Assembly: GCA_009922585.1 (NCBI GenBank)
Contig: RFVE01000007.1
Location: forward strand, 1 to 33,451
DNA from: Planctomycetia bacterium
GTDB lineage: Bacteria; Planctomycetota; Planctomycetia; Pirellulales; UBA1268
Direction: 5' to 3'
Length of the DNA: 33,451 nt
Shown: piece by piece, positions 9,840 to 19,739 of the stretch
Layout of the letters: every line of letters begins with the position of its first letter
How positions within the stretch are numbered: the stretch's first letter is position 1
Program-made: the position numbers and the translations under genes
The notes under the pieces: model-generated
Seen by the model: only the letters and a program-made list of their open reading frames with translations
What the model was told of the DNA's origin: nothing
Database searches by the model: none

Positions 9840-10379
9840 ATGAAGATCTATACGAAGACTGGTGACGCAGGCCAGACAGGGCTGTTCGGTGGGCCGCGGG
9901 TCACCAAGGACCACGCCCGGATCGAAGCCTTCGGCACAGTCGATGAGCTCAACAGCCTGCTGGGCATGGCCCGGACCGATCCTGCAGCTGGCGTGTTTGA
10001 TGGGCTGCTGCGACAGATTCAGTGCGATCTCTTCGACCTCGGTGCACAACTGGCGACTCCGGGTGACCATGATGAGCGGATCACCCTCGGCCAGGTGGAG
10101 ACGCTCGAGACGGCGATCGACGACTATGACGCAGCCCTTGAACCACTGGCTAATTTCATCCTGCCGACGGGTACTCCGTTGGCGGCGTCGTTGCACATGG
10201 CCCGGACTGTCTGCCGTCGCGCTGAACGACGGGTGGTGACCCTTTCGAGCCGACTCGAGACCACTTCGCCCGCCAATGCGATTGAATATCTCAACCGGCT
10301 TGGCGATCTCCTTTTCGTGTTGGCCCGCACCGTTAACAAGCAGGCGGGGGTCGCTGATGATCCCTGGCATCCGTCATGA
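9840..10379 (+). CDS. Cob(I)alamin adenosyltransferase, PduO type
   Basis: MKIYTKTGDAGQTGLFGGPRVTKDHARIEAFGTVDELNS; LPTGTPLAASLHMARTVCRRAERRV; YLNRLGDLLFVLAR. Confidence 0.95.
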   Translation: MKIYTKTGDAGQTGLFGGPRVTKDHARIEAFGTVDELNSLLGMARTDPAAGVFDGLLRQIQCDLFDLGAQLATPGDHDERITLGQVETLETAIDDYDAALEPLANFILPTGTPLAASLHMARTVCRRAERRVVTLSSRLETTSPANAIEYLNRLGDLLFVLARTVNKQAGVADDPWHPS

Positions 10380-13060
10380 CCACCAGCTTCGAACAGGTTG
10401 TCGCCAGGCCAGCGGTCGCTGCTGCGTCGGACCGGCTCAGGGATGCCAAAGCAGCGGTGAAGAGCCGGCATGCCGACGGCGCCAACGGTCTGGAACTCTG
10501 CCGGATCAGGGCAGAGGCGGTCGATGCCGCCATTGAAGGTATCTGGCAGGCGATTCTGGCTGAATTGACACCGGAGGATCGGCAACAAATTGAGGAGCGG
10601 GTGACCCTGGTGGCCCATGGCGGCTCGGCTCGCGGTGAGATGACGCCGGGCTCGGATGTCGATTTGATGCTGTTGCACGACCTCGCCACGCTGCCAGCAT
10701 CAGCGGGCCGTCCGGGTGAACCGGCTGTCGGTCCGTCGAGCGGGCAACTGCTTGGCAACCTTGCCCGAAGGCTGTTGCAGGACCTCTTTGATGCGGGGCT
10801 GGAGGTCGGGCAGAGTGTTCGCACGGTAGCCGAGGCGGCCCAACTGGCTGCTGGGGATGCCAGTATCTTTAGCACGCTGTTTGAGATGCGGGTGTTGGCC
10901 GGTCATGAGGAGCGCTGCCGACGGTTGGCGGCGAAGTTGCGGACATTGGCGCACCGGTCGCGGCGGCGGCTGGCCAGGATGCTGGTGGCGGCGCGGCAGA
11001 CGGAGGCTGGGAAGTACGGCGAGACCGTCTATCTGCTGCAGCCCAACGTGAAGCGTTCAGCCGGTGGACAACGAGACATTCAGTTTGCCCGCTGGCTTGC
11101 CTACCTTGAGTCAGATCGGTTGATTTCACTCGGCCCGCTGCCGCTTCCGGCAGGCACCGCGATCGTGGCGATCGATCCGGAGCCGGCGGGATCGGAGGGC
11201 ATTCCCGGCCTTTCGTTAGCCGATATCGAACGTCTGACGGCCGCTCAGGAATTTCTTCGTGACCTCCGGGTGGAGCTTCATCTTTCACACGGTAAGGGGG
11301 TCGATGAGCTGACCCGCGATGAGCAGGTGCGGATCGCCGAGAAACGCGGCTATGTTGCTGACGGTGGCATGCTGGCGGTCGAGCAGTTCATGCAGGACTA
11401 TTTCGGGCATACCCGAGAGGTGGCCCAGATTACCCGGGGGCTGATCCAGCAGGCGGAAGGGGGGCGTCGGCTGCGCAGCTGGACTACTGGCCTGCTGGGC
11501 AACCGGGTCGACGGCCAGTATGTTGTCGGCCCACTGGCGGTGGCAGTGTTGCCCGAGGCAATTGCCACTGTTGCCGCCGATGCTGAGCGGCTCGTCCGTC
11601 TGGTAGAACTCTCGATGCTCTACGAGGTGCCGATCGAGCCCTCTAACTGGACGCTGTTGCGGCAGACGATCGGGCATGAACCGCCGCCGGTCACGGCATT
11701 AGCTCGGCAGCGGCTCTGGGGAATGTTCTCGTCGGTTGGCCCGCTGGGGCTCGCCCTCCGCCGGCTGCACGAATTGCGGCTGCTGGAACGGCTGCTGCCG
11801 GCATTCGCCCACGCTCGTTGCCTGCTGCAGTTCAACAACTTCCACAAATACACGGTTGACGAACACTGTCTCCTATCGGTCGCGAAGGCGACCGATCTGG
11901 ATGCCGACGGCGGCTGGCTGGGGGACGTTTGGCGGCAGATTCGCCGTCGTCGTCGGCTGGTGCTCTTGGCCCTGCTGATCCACGATCTGGGCAAGGGCTA
12001 TGAGGGGGATCACAGCGAGATTGGCGCGGAGATCGCCAGGGAAGTAGCCACCAGTTTCGGGTTGCCCGAGGATGAGATTGAGATTGTCGAGTTTCTTGTC
12101 CTGCGGCACCTGCTGATGGCGGAACTGGCGTTTCGCCGCAACGTCGACGATGACTCGCTGGTGCTTCAGTTTGCCCGTGAGGTCGGCTCGCCCGAAGTGC
12201 TCCGGATGCTGACGGTGCTGACGATGGCTGATATCGCTGCGGTGGGCCCCGGGGTCTGGAACCGTTGGAAGGCCGACCTGCTCAGTGAACTCTATCAGCG
12301 GACGCTGAGGTTTCTCGATCCCGACGCGAACGCCACTGGTGCCGACCGGCGACGGGCTGAACTCAATCAGCTGCTGACTGGCCGTGACAAGCAGGATCCG
12401 GTTATCCGACTCGCAGCCGGCCTGCCGCGGGCTTACCTGCGGTCGCAGCAGCCGCGACAGGTGGTCGAAGAACTCACCAGGCTCGCCAAGTTGTCTGCCG
12501 GCAATCAGTTTGTGACGGCCCGCTGGCAGGCCGAAACTGCCACTGTGTCGGTGACTGTAGGCCTGCGGGCACCCACAGTGACCGGGGTCTTCCACCGCAT
12601 CGCTGCCGGTCTGGCCAGTCAGCGGCTGGAGGTGCTGTCGGCCGACATCTCGACGCTCGATAATGAGTTCTTGATCGATCATTTCCGAGTGATCGACCGC
12701 GACTACGCCGGCCAGACGCCCGCCGAGCGGTTGGCTGAAATTGCCACCGCCGTCAAATCGAGTCTGGCCACTGAGCCACCGACGATTGGCCGCCGCTGGA
12801 ATCCTTTCGCACCGCAACTGCAGGCGGCTACGGTCTTGCCACCGCGAGTCCAGATCGACAACGACTCCTCGGCTGACGCCACCATCATCGAGGTCTTCGC
12901 CGAGGACTCGGACGGTCTCGACCAGATCGTTGACGCATTTCACGTCATCGACTTTGGTGGCGGCAAGGTCGAGGATGCTGAGCGGCTGGCAGCTGTTCGC
13001 CGCAGTCTTAAAGCAGCCGTCGCCCCGCTGCTTGGCCCCGGTCGGGGGCCCGTCAGCTGA
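10376..13060 (+). CDS. glnD: PII uridylyltransferase/uridylyl-removing enzyme
   Basis: VAHGGSARGEMTPGSDVDLMLLHD (NTase); VDEHCLLSV...LLALLIHDLGKGYEGDHSEIGAEIA (HD domain); C-terminal ACT-like repeats; ATGA overlap with the upstream gene. Confidence 0.93.
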   Translation: MTTSFEQVVARPAVAAASDRLRDAKAAVKSRHADGANGLELCRIRAEAVDAAIEGIWQAILAELTPEDRQQIEERVTLVAHGGSARGEMTPGSDVDLMLLHDLATLPASAGRPGEPAVGPSSGQLLGNLARRLLQDLFDAGLEVGQSVRTVAEAAQLAAGDASIFSTLFEMRVLAGHEERCRRLAAKLRTLAHRSRRRLARMLVAARQTEAGKYGETVYLLQPNVKRSAGGQRDIQFARWLAYLESDRLISLGPLPLPAGTAIVAIDPEPAGSEGIPGLSLADIERLTAAQEFLRDLRVELHLSHGKGVDELTRDEQVRIAEKRGYVADGGMLAVEQFMQDYFGHTREVAQITRGLIQQAEGGRRLRSWTTGLLGNRVDGQYVVGPLAVAVLPEAIATVAADAERLVRLVELSMLYEVPIEPSNWTLLRQTIGHEPPPVTALARQRLWGMFSSVGPLGLALRRLHELRLLERLLPAFAHARCLLQFNNFHKYTVDEHCLLSVAKATDLDADGGWLGDVWRQIRRRRRLVLLALLIHDLGKGYEGDHSEIGAEIAREVATSFGLPEDEIEIVEFLVLRHLLMAELAFRRNVDDDSLVLQFAREVGSPEVLRMLTVLTMADIAAVGPGVWNRWKADLLSELYQRTLRFLDPDANATGADRRRAELNQLLTGRDKQDPVIRLAAGLPRAYLRSQQPRQVVEELTRLAKLSAGNQFVTARWQAETATVSVTVGLRAPTVTGVFHRIAAGLASQRLEVLSADISTLDNEFLIDHFRVIDRDYAGQTPAERLAEIATAVKSSLATEPPTIGRRWNPFAPQLQAATVLPPRVQIDNDSSADATIIEVFAEDSDGLDQIVDAFHVIDFGGGKVEDAERLAAVRRSLKAAVAPLLGPGRGPVS

Positions 13061-14147
13061 TTGGCTGGACGAGCTGTTCAATTGCCTGCTGACGCTCGCG
13101 GTCGTACGTCATCGCGAAGGCGGCTCGCTGGCCAACGCCAGCGATCTCGCGGCACTGTCGCGGGTGTCGGCGGCACCAGTCGAGCCGCTCGGCAAAATCG
13201 GACAAGTCGGCCGCAACCGGAACGTAGTGGACCCATGGTACGAGCCGGTCGTAGTACCATTGGCGGAAGCCGCGTGGGCTCGCCACTTTCAGAACGCAGC
13301 ACCCGTAGAGCAACCGCAGGAAAAAGTTACTGAAGGCGTTGGCGTAGCCGTCGATGTCGATCGCGAACTGTCGCTGCAGCCAGCTGCGGGCAGGGATGGG
13401 GTTCCCGATGATTCCGCTCGCCCTCAGGCGGGCGGCTGCTTGAGGATCGTGCTGCGGCACTGAAACCAGGCGCAGGTCGATGGGGGCATCTGCGAATCGG
13501 GAAGCATCTGCGAGTGACTTTCCCAGCAGGCAAAGCCGTACTCGCTGCCGCAGTTGCTGGTCCCGCCAATCCATTGTGTCGGAAGCATAGAGTCCGTGGC
13601 CGTTCGGGCCACCTCGCCAGACGAAGGTGGGGCGGCGTTCTGACCATCGCGGGGCCCGGGAGGCGATTTGCCGGGCGGCCGCGTAGCCTGACGAGCGAAT
13701 GAAGCCGCGGTCCGGAACCAGCCTCGATCCGCGGTGGGGTGAACAGAAGCCGGCGACTGGTCCGGTCGGTCTGACCCAGTCGCCCAGATCGGCTTGCCAG
13801 CAGCCGGAAGGCACCTGCGGATCAGCCAGCAAATTGACGAAGACCCCAACCCGCCGCCAGGTTGTTGAAAAGCCATTTCGGCTTCGCAGCCAGTCCAGGC
13901 TGGCGGCAATCTCCAAGCGACCGCACGAGTTTTTAGTGAGGTGAATGACCGACTCGGTGGCGGCAGTCGGAAGCTGGCTGATCGGAATCCGCCTCACCCT
14001 ACTGCCTGCATGACGGGCCGCCCGCACCTCAAGCAGGCGACGCTTGAGCGGCTGGAGAGTCGCATGGAGCCAGCGGGATGTCTCGGGAGAGAGCCGCACG
14101 TGGACGCTAGGGGTTGGAGAACTGTTACAGAACAGCGCACGCCTCAC
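13053..14147 (-). CDS. Glycosyltransferase family 90-like (CAP10/LpsA domain) protein
   Basis: FVWRGGPNG, KSLADASRFADAPIDLRL, FAIDIDGYANAFSNFFLRLLYGCCVLKV, QWYYDRLVPWVHYVPVAADLSDFAERLDWCRRHP. Confidence 0.75.
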   Translation of the reverse strand: MRRALFCNSSPTPSVHVRLSPETSRWLHATLQPLKRRLLEVRAARHAGSRVRRIPISQLPTAATESVIHLTKNSCGRLEIAASLDWLRSRNGFSTTWRRVGVFVNLLADPQVPSGCWQADLGDWVRPTGPVAGFCSPHRGSRLVPDRGFIRSSGYAAARQIASRAPRWSERRPTFVWRGGPNGHGLYASDTMDWRDQQLRQRVRLCLLGKSLADASRFADAPIDLRLVSVPQHDPQAAARLRASGIIGNPIPARSWLQRQFAIDIDGYANAFSNFFLRLLYGCCVLKVASPRGFRQWYYDRLVPWVHYVPVAADLSDFAERLDWCRRHPRQCREIAGVGQRAAFAMTYDRERQQAIEQLVQPIS

Positions 14148-14183
14148 CCGTTATGATCGGCCGTTTGGCACTCAAAAATCCGC

Positions 14184-15101
14184 TCAATCTTCACGGGCCG
14201 CCGCCTTGGCGGTGAATCTGGCCAGCAGCTGCCGCCCCCAGGCGGGAAACCACTCGATCAGTCCGGCCAGTAGCGAGGCCTTCCACGGACGGGTCAGTTC
14301 GAGTCGCCCCTCTCGGCAGGCGTCGAGTACTTCGGTGGCGAGGCCCTCTGGATCAAGGAGTTTAATCGTTGCGCCGCCTCCCGGGGCCGCCACCTCGGCG
14401 GAGAGACCATGTCGAGCGACCTCGTCGTCGTAGCGATGAAAGCCCCTGTCAGCCTCGGCAGTTGGCTCGGGATGCCGGTGGATTGGGCCGGGGCTCACCA
14501 GCAGCACCCGGCCACCCCGCGGGGCAACCTCCAGTCGGACGGCATCGGCGAAGGCAGCGAGGGCTGACTTGCCGACGGCATAAGCCCCCATGGCCGGGGT
14601 GACCAGTTTGCCGGCCAGGCTGCCGATGTAGACGAGTTCGCCGCCGGCCCGGCAGATTGGGTCTGCCGCGGCCTGGCTGATTTCGATGGCGGTTATCAGG
14701 TTCACCTCAATCGCCGCGCGGAACTCGTCGGCGGGCAGTTTCAACACGGCTGTTCGGCCAGATCTGCCGATGCAAAAGAAGAGGCTGTCGAGCCCGCCGA
14801 GTTTTTCCAGGCAGACTGCGACGGCCCGGTCACCCTCGCCGGGTTGGGCCAGATCGGCCGCAAGTCCATGGAGGCCCTCAACGGGCCAACCAGCTGCAGC
14901 GGCGGCCGATTCGCAGGCGGCAATCGCAGCCCTCACGCCGGCAGGCGACCGGCCCACCAGGAGCAGTTGGGCTCCACGGCCAGCAAGCTGCCGGGCCAGC
15001 ACGAGGCCGAAGCCATGGGTGCCGCCGGCAACTAGCACCCGGCGGCCCGGCCAGAAACGGTTGGCAACGGCGCGGCTGGTAGATGGCTGGGTGGTCGGCA
15101 A
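14184..15101 (-). CDS. Short-chain dehydrogenase/reductase
   Basis: RVLVAGGTHGFGLVLARQLAGRGAQLLLVGRS Rossmann motif; YIGSLAGKLVTPAMGAYAVGKSALAAFADAVRLEVAPRGGRVLLVSPGPI. Confidence 0.92.
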   Translation of the reverse strand: MPTTQPSTSRAVANRFWPGRRVLVAGGTHGFGLVLARQLAGRGAQLLLVGRSPAGVRAAIAACESAAAAAGWPVEGLHGLAADLAQPGEGDRAVAVCLEKLGGLDSLFFCIGRSGRTAVLKLPADEFRAAIEVNLITAIEISQAAADPICRAGGELVYIGSLAGKLVTPAMGAYAVGKSALAAFADAVRLEVAPRGGRVLLVSPGPIHRHPEPTAEADRGFHRYDDEVARHGLSAEVAAPGGGATIKLLDPEGLATEVLDACREGRLELTRPWKASLLAGLIEWFPAWGRQLLARFTAKAAARED

Positions 15102-15231
15102 GGGTAATCACTGGCAAGGGAATGGGGGCGTATTCGATGTCCGTGGACGGCCTGTTCGGGTAGAGTACGGATCCTTCTGGCTTCGGTTCCTGCACCATCG
15201 TACCCTCACCCTTCGGCAAATGGAGTCAGTC

Positions 15232-16761
15232 ATGGAGGTTCCCAGCCCCCGCCTGGTCCCCGCTGGCAGTGCAGCTCTCGCTGCCGCCATCGTACGGACA
15301 AAAATTGTGGCCACTATCGGTCCTGCCAGTCGCGAAGAGCCCGCGATCCGTGGGCTTGTCGATGGGGGTGTTGATGTCTTTCGCCTGAACATGGCCCACG
15401 GTTCGATCGATGAGCATCAGGAGACGCTCGACCGCATCCGGCGGGTGTCGGACGAGGTTGGCCGACCGATCGGCGTGCTGGTTGATTTGGCCGGCCCAAA
15501 GATCAGACTCGGCGCACTGCCGGGCGGTGCCGTGGACTGTGTCGAGGGGAGCGAACTTTCTTTTATTCGAGGTACTGAGAGCGACCAGCCTGATCAGTTC
15601 GTCACCAGCTATCCACCGCTGGTCGACGAGTTGGCCGTCGGTGATTCGGTGATGCTGGCTGATGGCACGATCAGCCTGACGGTGACTGAAAAAAAGGCCG
15701 ATGCGGTTCGCTGCCGGGTGATTCAGGGGGGTGTGGTTCGCAGCCGGCAAGGAGTCAATTTGCCCGGCGTGAAGCTCTCGGTGGCGGCAATGAGTGCCGC
15801 CGACTGGCAGCATGCTGAATGGGCGGTAGCCTCCGGGGCTGATTTTGTCAGCCTCTCATTCGTGCGTTCTCCGGTTGAGGTGACGCTGCTGAAGGAGTTG
15901 CTGCGGACCCGGGGTTCAGCGGCCCGGGTGGTCGCCAAGATTGAGAAGCGGGAGGCAATCGAGAACCTCGAGCAGATTATCGAAGCCGCGGACGCCGTGA
16001 TGGTGGCCCGGGGCGACCTGGGGGTTGAGATTGACGTCGCCAGCATGCCGATGGTGCAAAAGCGGATCATCCGGGTATGCCAGCAGTTCCAAAAACCGGT
16101 CATTGTCGCCACGCAGATGCTCGACAGCATGCAGCATTCGCGGCGGCCGACCAGGGCTGAGACAACTGACGTGGCCAATGCCATCCTTGATGGGGCCGAC
16201 GCCTGCATGCTTTCCGGCGAGACCGCCATCGGCGAGCATCCTCGGCAGGTTGTTGAGATGATGCGGCGAATCGCCCTGGCAACCGAGCAGCAGTACCTGG
16301 AGTCACGGAAACAATACCTTGACGAACTGCTCGGCAAGGGGCGGTCAGGGCTGTCGTCCGGTGAGTTTCTGCCGCAGCCCGAGCGACTGGTCGATGGCCT
16401 GCATCCGATCACTCAGGCCGTGGTGGATGGGGCCAGCCGGATTGCTGCCGAGCTTGATGCTCGGCTTTTTGTCGTAGCCAGTAAGAGCGGGGTGACGGCG
16501 ATCTCCCGGTCGAAGAGGCGGGGGGCGGTGCCGACGGTTGGTCTTAGCGATGACGTACATACACTGCGGCAGATGTCGCTCTACTGGGGGGTCACGCCGC
16601 TGGCCGCGCCGGCCGGTGCTGACGTGAATCAGCTACTGGCCCACGTCTGCGACTGGGGGCTCAAGCAGGGGCGGTTGGAAAGGGGCAACCGCATCCTGCT
16701 GGTGGCGGGCATCGGCTTTGGCACCGGTGGCCACAACATGGCCATGGTGCACGAGGTCTGA
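15232..16761 (+). CDS. pyk: Pyruvate kinase
   Basis: RTKIVATIGPASREEPAIRGLVDGGVDVFRLNMAHG; VAKIEKREAIENLEQIIEAADAVMVARGDLGVEI; PVIVATQMLDSM; DVANAILDGADACMLSGETAIGEHP. The upstream 182 codons of the ORF are antisense to the SDR. Start may be 15220 or 15232. Confidence 0.96.
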   Translation: MEVPSPRLVPAGSAALAAAIVRTKIVATIGPASREEPAIRGLVDGGVDVFRLNMAHGSIDEHQETLDRIRRVSDEVGRPIGVLVDLAGPKIRLGALPGGAVDCVEGSELSFIRGTESDQPDQFVTSYPPLVDELAVGDSVMLADGTISLTVTEKKADAVRCRVIQGGVVRSRQGVNLPGVKLSVAAMSAADWQHAEWAVASGADFVSLSFVRSPVEVTLLKELLRTRGSAARVVAKIEKREAIENLEQIIEAADAVMVARGDLGVEIDVASMPMVQKRIIRVCQQFQKPVIVATQMLDSMQHSRRPTRAETTDVANAILDGADACMLSGETAIGEHPRQVVEMMRRIALATEQQYLESRKQYLDELLGKGRSGLSSGEFLPQPERLVDGLHPITQAVVDGASRIAAELDARLFVVASKSGVTAISRSKRRGAVPTVGLSDDVHTLRQMSLYWGVTPLAAPAGADVNQLLAHVCDWGLKQGRLERGNRILLVAGIGFGTGGHNMAMVHEV

Positions 16762-16999
16762 CTTTCGATGGCTCTTGCTCGCAGCTGCGAGCGAAGGATG
16801 GTCCACGCTTGCATTGCTCAAAAACGCCGAGGGTTTTGAGGGTTGCCGGTCGCCGCGTGTGGGCGGCGGCAGACTATTTCCACAGTCTGCTCAGGCAATC
16901 GCCCGGGAGGATTGGCCAGCGGCCGTTTTTCTGGCACATTTGCCAACACCAAAGGCAAATCGACCAGTTCTCCACCATCGGAAAGAAGTCAGTAGCCCA

Positions 17000-18211
17000 A
17001 TGAAAAAATGCGTCCTCGCGTACTCCGGCGGCCTCGATACCTCGGTCATCCTCGGCTGGCTCATCGAACAGGGGTATGAAGTTGTTGCCGTCTATGTCGA
17101 TCTGGGACAGCCGTGCGAGGATCGGGAGGCGACCTTGCAGAAGGCCCGAGACTGCGGCGCGGTCAAGGCATTGCTGGTTGATGCCCGTGAGGAGCTCTGC
17201 CGCGACTTTGCCTTCCCGACGCTGCAGTGGCAGGCCCGGTATGAGGGCACCTATTTGTTGGGTACCTCGATTGCCCGCCCCCTGATCAGCAAGGTTTGTG
17301 TTGAGATCTGTCATGCCGAAGGGGCCACTGTTTTCGCGCACGGGGCCACCGGCAAGGGAAATGACCAGTGCCGTTTCCAGTTGGCGGCCGAGGCACTTGA
17401 CCCGGCGATTGAACTGCTTGCCCCGTGGCGAATTGCCGCCTTCCGCGATCGGTTCCCGGGCCGCAAAGAACTGATTGAGTTCTGTGCCGAGAAGTCGATT
17501 CCCGTCAAGGCTTCGAAGGAAAAGCCCTATAGTTCGGACGAGAACTGCCTGCACACTAGCTATGAGGCGGGGCTGCTGGAAGAGCTCGACACCGACGGCT
17601 ATGCCCTGGTCGACTTTGGCATGTCGGTGTCACCTCAGGAGGCCCCTGACACGCCAGAGACGATTCGGCTGGAGTTTGAGGCAGGGGTGCCGGTTCGGCT
17701 CGATGGCAAGGCTCTGCCACCGCACGAAATGGTGCTTGCGCTCAATGAGATTGGTGGCCGCAACGGCATCGGTCGGATCGACATCCTGGAGAATCGCCTC
17801 GTTGGCATGAAGAGCCGCGGTGTCTACGAGGCTCCCGGCATGACGCTGCTCTACGAGGCCCACCGGCTCATCGAGCAACTGACGCTTGACCGCGATCTGG
17901 TGCACCTACGAGATCGGCTCTCCCCCGAGGTGGCCGAATCGGTCTACTATGGTTTCTGGTATTGCGCAAAGATGGATGCTCTGCTCGCCTTCATTCGCGA
18001 GGCCCAGCAACCTGTGACCGGGGCGGTCGAACTCGCTCTTTACAAGGGCAACATGCTGGTTAGGAGCAGGGAAAGCACCACGAGCCTTTATGATGCGGCG
18101 ATTGCCTCGATGGAAGGGGGCGGCTCGTACGACCAGACCGATGCCGAGGGCTTCCTCCGGATTCTGGGGCTGCCGCTGCGTGTGCAGGGAACCGTCCGGC
18201 CCCGTCGCTGA
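17000..18211 (+). CDS. argG: Argininosuccinate synthase
   Basis: KKCVLAYSGGLDTSVILGWL; ATVFAHGATGKGNDQCRFQ; YSSDENCLHTSYE; NEIGGRNGIGRIDILENRLVGMKSRGVYEAPG. Confidence 0.97.
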   Translation: MKKCVLAYSGGLDTSVILGWLIEQGYEVVAVYVDLGQPCEDREATLQKARDCGAVKALLVDAREELCRDFAFPTLQWQARYEGTYLLGTSIARPLISKVCVEICHAEGATVFAHGATGKGNDQCRFQLAAEALDPAIELLAPWRIAAFRDRFPGRKELIEFCAEKSIPVKASKEKPYSSDENCLHTSYEAGLLEELDTDGYALVDFGMSVSPQEAPDTPETIRLEFEAGVPVRLDGKALPPHEMVLALNEIGGRNGIGRIDILENRLVGMKSRGVYEAPGMTLLYEAHRLIEQLTLDRDLVHLRDRLSPEVAESVYYGFWYCAKMDALLAFIREAQQPVTGAVELALYKGNMLVRSRESTTSLYDAAIASMEGGGSYDQTDAEGFLRILGLPLRVQGTVRPRR

Positions 18212-18221
18212 GGAAAGGCTC

Positions 18222-19508
18222 ATGCTGTGGACGTTCCTCAATCGATGGAGCGTGGATCAGGCCGGCTGGTCCGTGGCGGCCATTCGATTGCGGCATGACG
18301 TCCGTCGTCCAGCGACGTGGCTGTCTGTTGCAGTGGCTGCCACTGTCGTCGGCTTTGTCGGTGTCGGGCTTGAGGCCAGCGTCTCCAGCTTTGCGGTGGT
18401 GACAGCGGCGGTAGTCATTGCGATTGGTGACGTGCCAGCAGCATTTCCGGTCTGGGATGCGAGCCTCATGTTGCAACCAGCAGGCTGGCACCGCTTTAGC
18501 CGGCGACCGTTGGCCTTGCCTGCGGCGGGCGGCTGGCTGACCTGCCGACTCCTCTGGCCACTGCTTGGACTCGGGAGTGCCGGAGTGGCAGCTGCCGCTC
18601 GGGGCGAGACGGCAGAGGTGACGACGCTTATGGTAGCCACGGGCTCGCTGGCCGGCGGTCTGTCGGCATTGACGACAGCCGGCCTTCGGCTTGTCGGTTT
18701 ATCGGCCGCTGATGCTGCGACGGCAACTTTGCTGGCTGGCTGGCTGGCTGCGGCTGGCATGGCCTTTACGGGTGGGGCTTTGCCTGTCGGCAGCGCGTGG
18801 CCGCTGCTGCTCGTCGGTTTCGGCTGCTGGCTGGTCGCGGCGGGAGGTCTTCTCGGGCTTGCCCAGTGGCTTCAGTTGGCTGGAGAGGGACCGATCGCCG
18901 GACTCCTTCCTCGACAGTTCCCCCTGGCTGGTAGCCGAGGGCCTCGCGGGCCAGATCGGCTGGCAGCAATTGGTCTGCTCGGCGTCCTGCCCGCCTGCAG
19001 CCCATGGCGGCGGGCGTTGCGCAATGCTTCGATGCTGCTGGCCCTCAGCGCGATGATTGGCTGGCTCCTGCTTGATCCATCGTCGGCCGGGCGTTATGGC
19101 TGGCTCGGGACAGCCATCTTTGGGGGCTTGGCGATTCCTGCGGCCACATTGCTCGACGGCGATGAGGTGTCCCGCGGTTGGCGTTCACTCGTCAGGACCG
19201 TCAGTGGCATCGGGCCTCAGGGGCGAAAGTTGCTGACGCTTCCCTCTCCCGGCCTGCATGCTGCATTCGTGTTTGTCGGAACTGGCTGCCTGATGCTCTG
19301 GCCCCCCCTCGTCGTGGCGGTGGTGGCCGTCGGTAGTTCAGCGGCTCTGCCGGCTCTCCTCGTGGCGGCTTGCCTTGCTGCCGGGGCCACGCTGGTAGGT
19401 GGTGGCTGCGTGGCAGCCCACTTAAGCGGCTGCCGGGGTGATACGGCACTTGCCATCGGTTTGAGCCTTGTGGTCTTTTCGGTCTGGCTCTGGCAGGCGT
19501 CTGCTTGA
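18222..19508 (+). CDS. Hypothetical multi-pass membrane protein
   Basis: SD aggaaagg ~10 nt after the argG stop, ATG at 18222; repeated hydrophobic segments rich in Ala/Gly/Leu/Trp. Confidence 0.7.
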   Translation: MLWTFLNRWSVDQAGWSVAAIRLRHDVRRPATWLSVAVAATVVGFVGVGLEASVSSFAVVTAAVVIAIGDVPAAFPVWDASLMLQPAGWHRFSRRPLALPAAGGWLTCRLLWPLLGLGSAGVAAAARGETAEVTTLMVATGSLAGGLSALTTAGLRLVGLSAADAATATLLAGWLAAAGMAFTGGALPVGSAWPLLLVGFGCWLVAAGGLLGLAQWLQLAGEGPIAGLLPRQFPLAGSRGPRGPDRLAAIGLLGVLPACSPWRRALRNASMLLALSAMIGWLLLDPSSAGRYGWLGTAIFGGLAIPAATLLDGDEVSRGWRSLVRTVSGIGPQGRKLLTLPSPGLHAAFVFVGTGCLMLWPPLVVAVVAVGSSAALPALLVAACLAAGATLVGGGCVAAHLSGCRGDTALAIGLSLVVFSVWLWQASA

Positions 19509-19739
19509 GGGGATTCACCCAAGCGAGAAATGGCGTGAATCACGTAAAAGTTGATGTTGAGAAAAATGGGGAAGCCTGAGACACTCCTCGACGATAGGAA
19601 TTGCGGCCAGTTGGTTGAGTGTGAGTTTTCTCGACAGTGACCGATAACCGCACCGGTGGTTCACGTGCAATGCAATGGCGGAAAACGTGTGAATTGGCCA
19701 CTGGTTCATGGAATCCGAAGGAGTGCATCTGTGGACGGA

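Noticed and set aside
9744-10370. N-terminal extension of the TolB-like ORF
   Set aside because: Overlaps the cob(I)alamin adenosyltransferase on the other strand; the signal-like start is near 9686-9743.
11873-13081. 402-aa minus-strand ORF opposite glnD
   Set aside because: Antisense to a clear GlnD coding frame; long shadow ORFs are expected in GC-rich DNA and the translation shows no recognisable family.
14686-15219. N-terminal ~180 codons of the pyruvate-kinase ORF
   Set aside because: Antisense to the SDR gene; canonical pyruvate kinase begins near 15220/15232.
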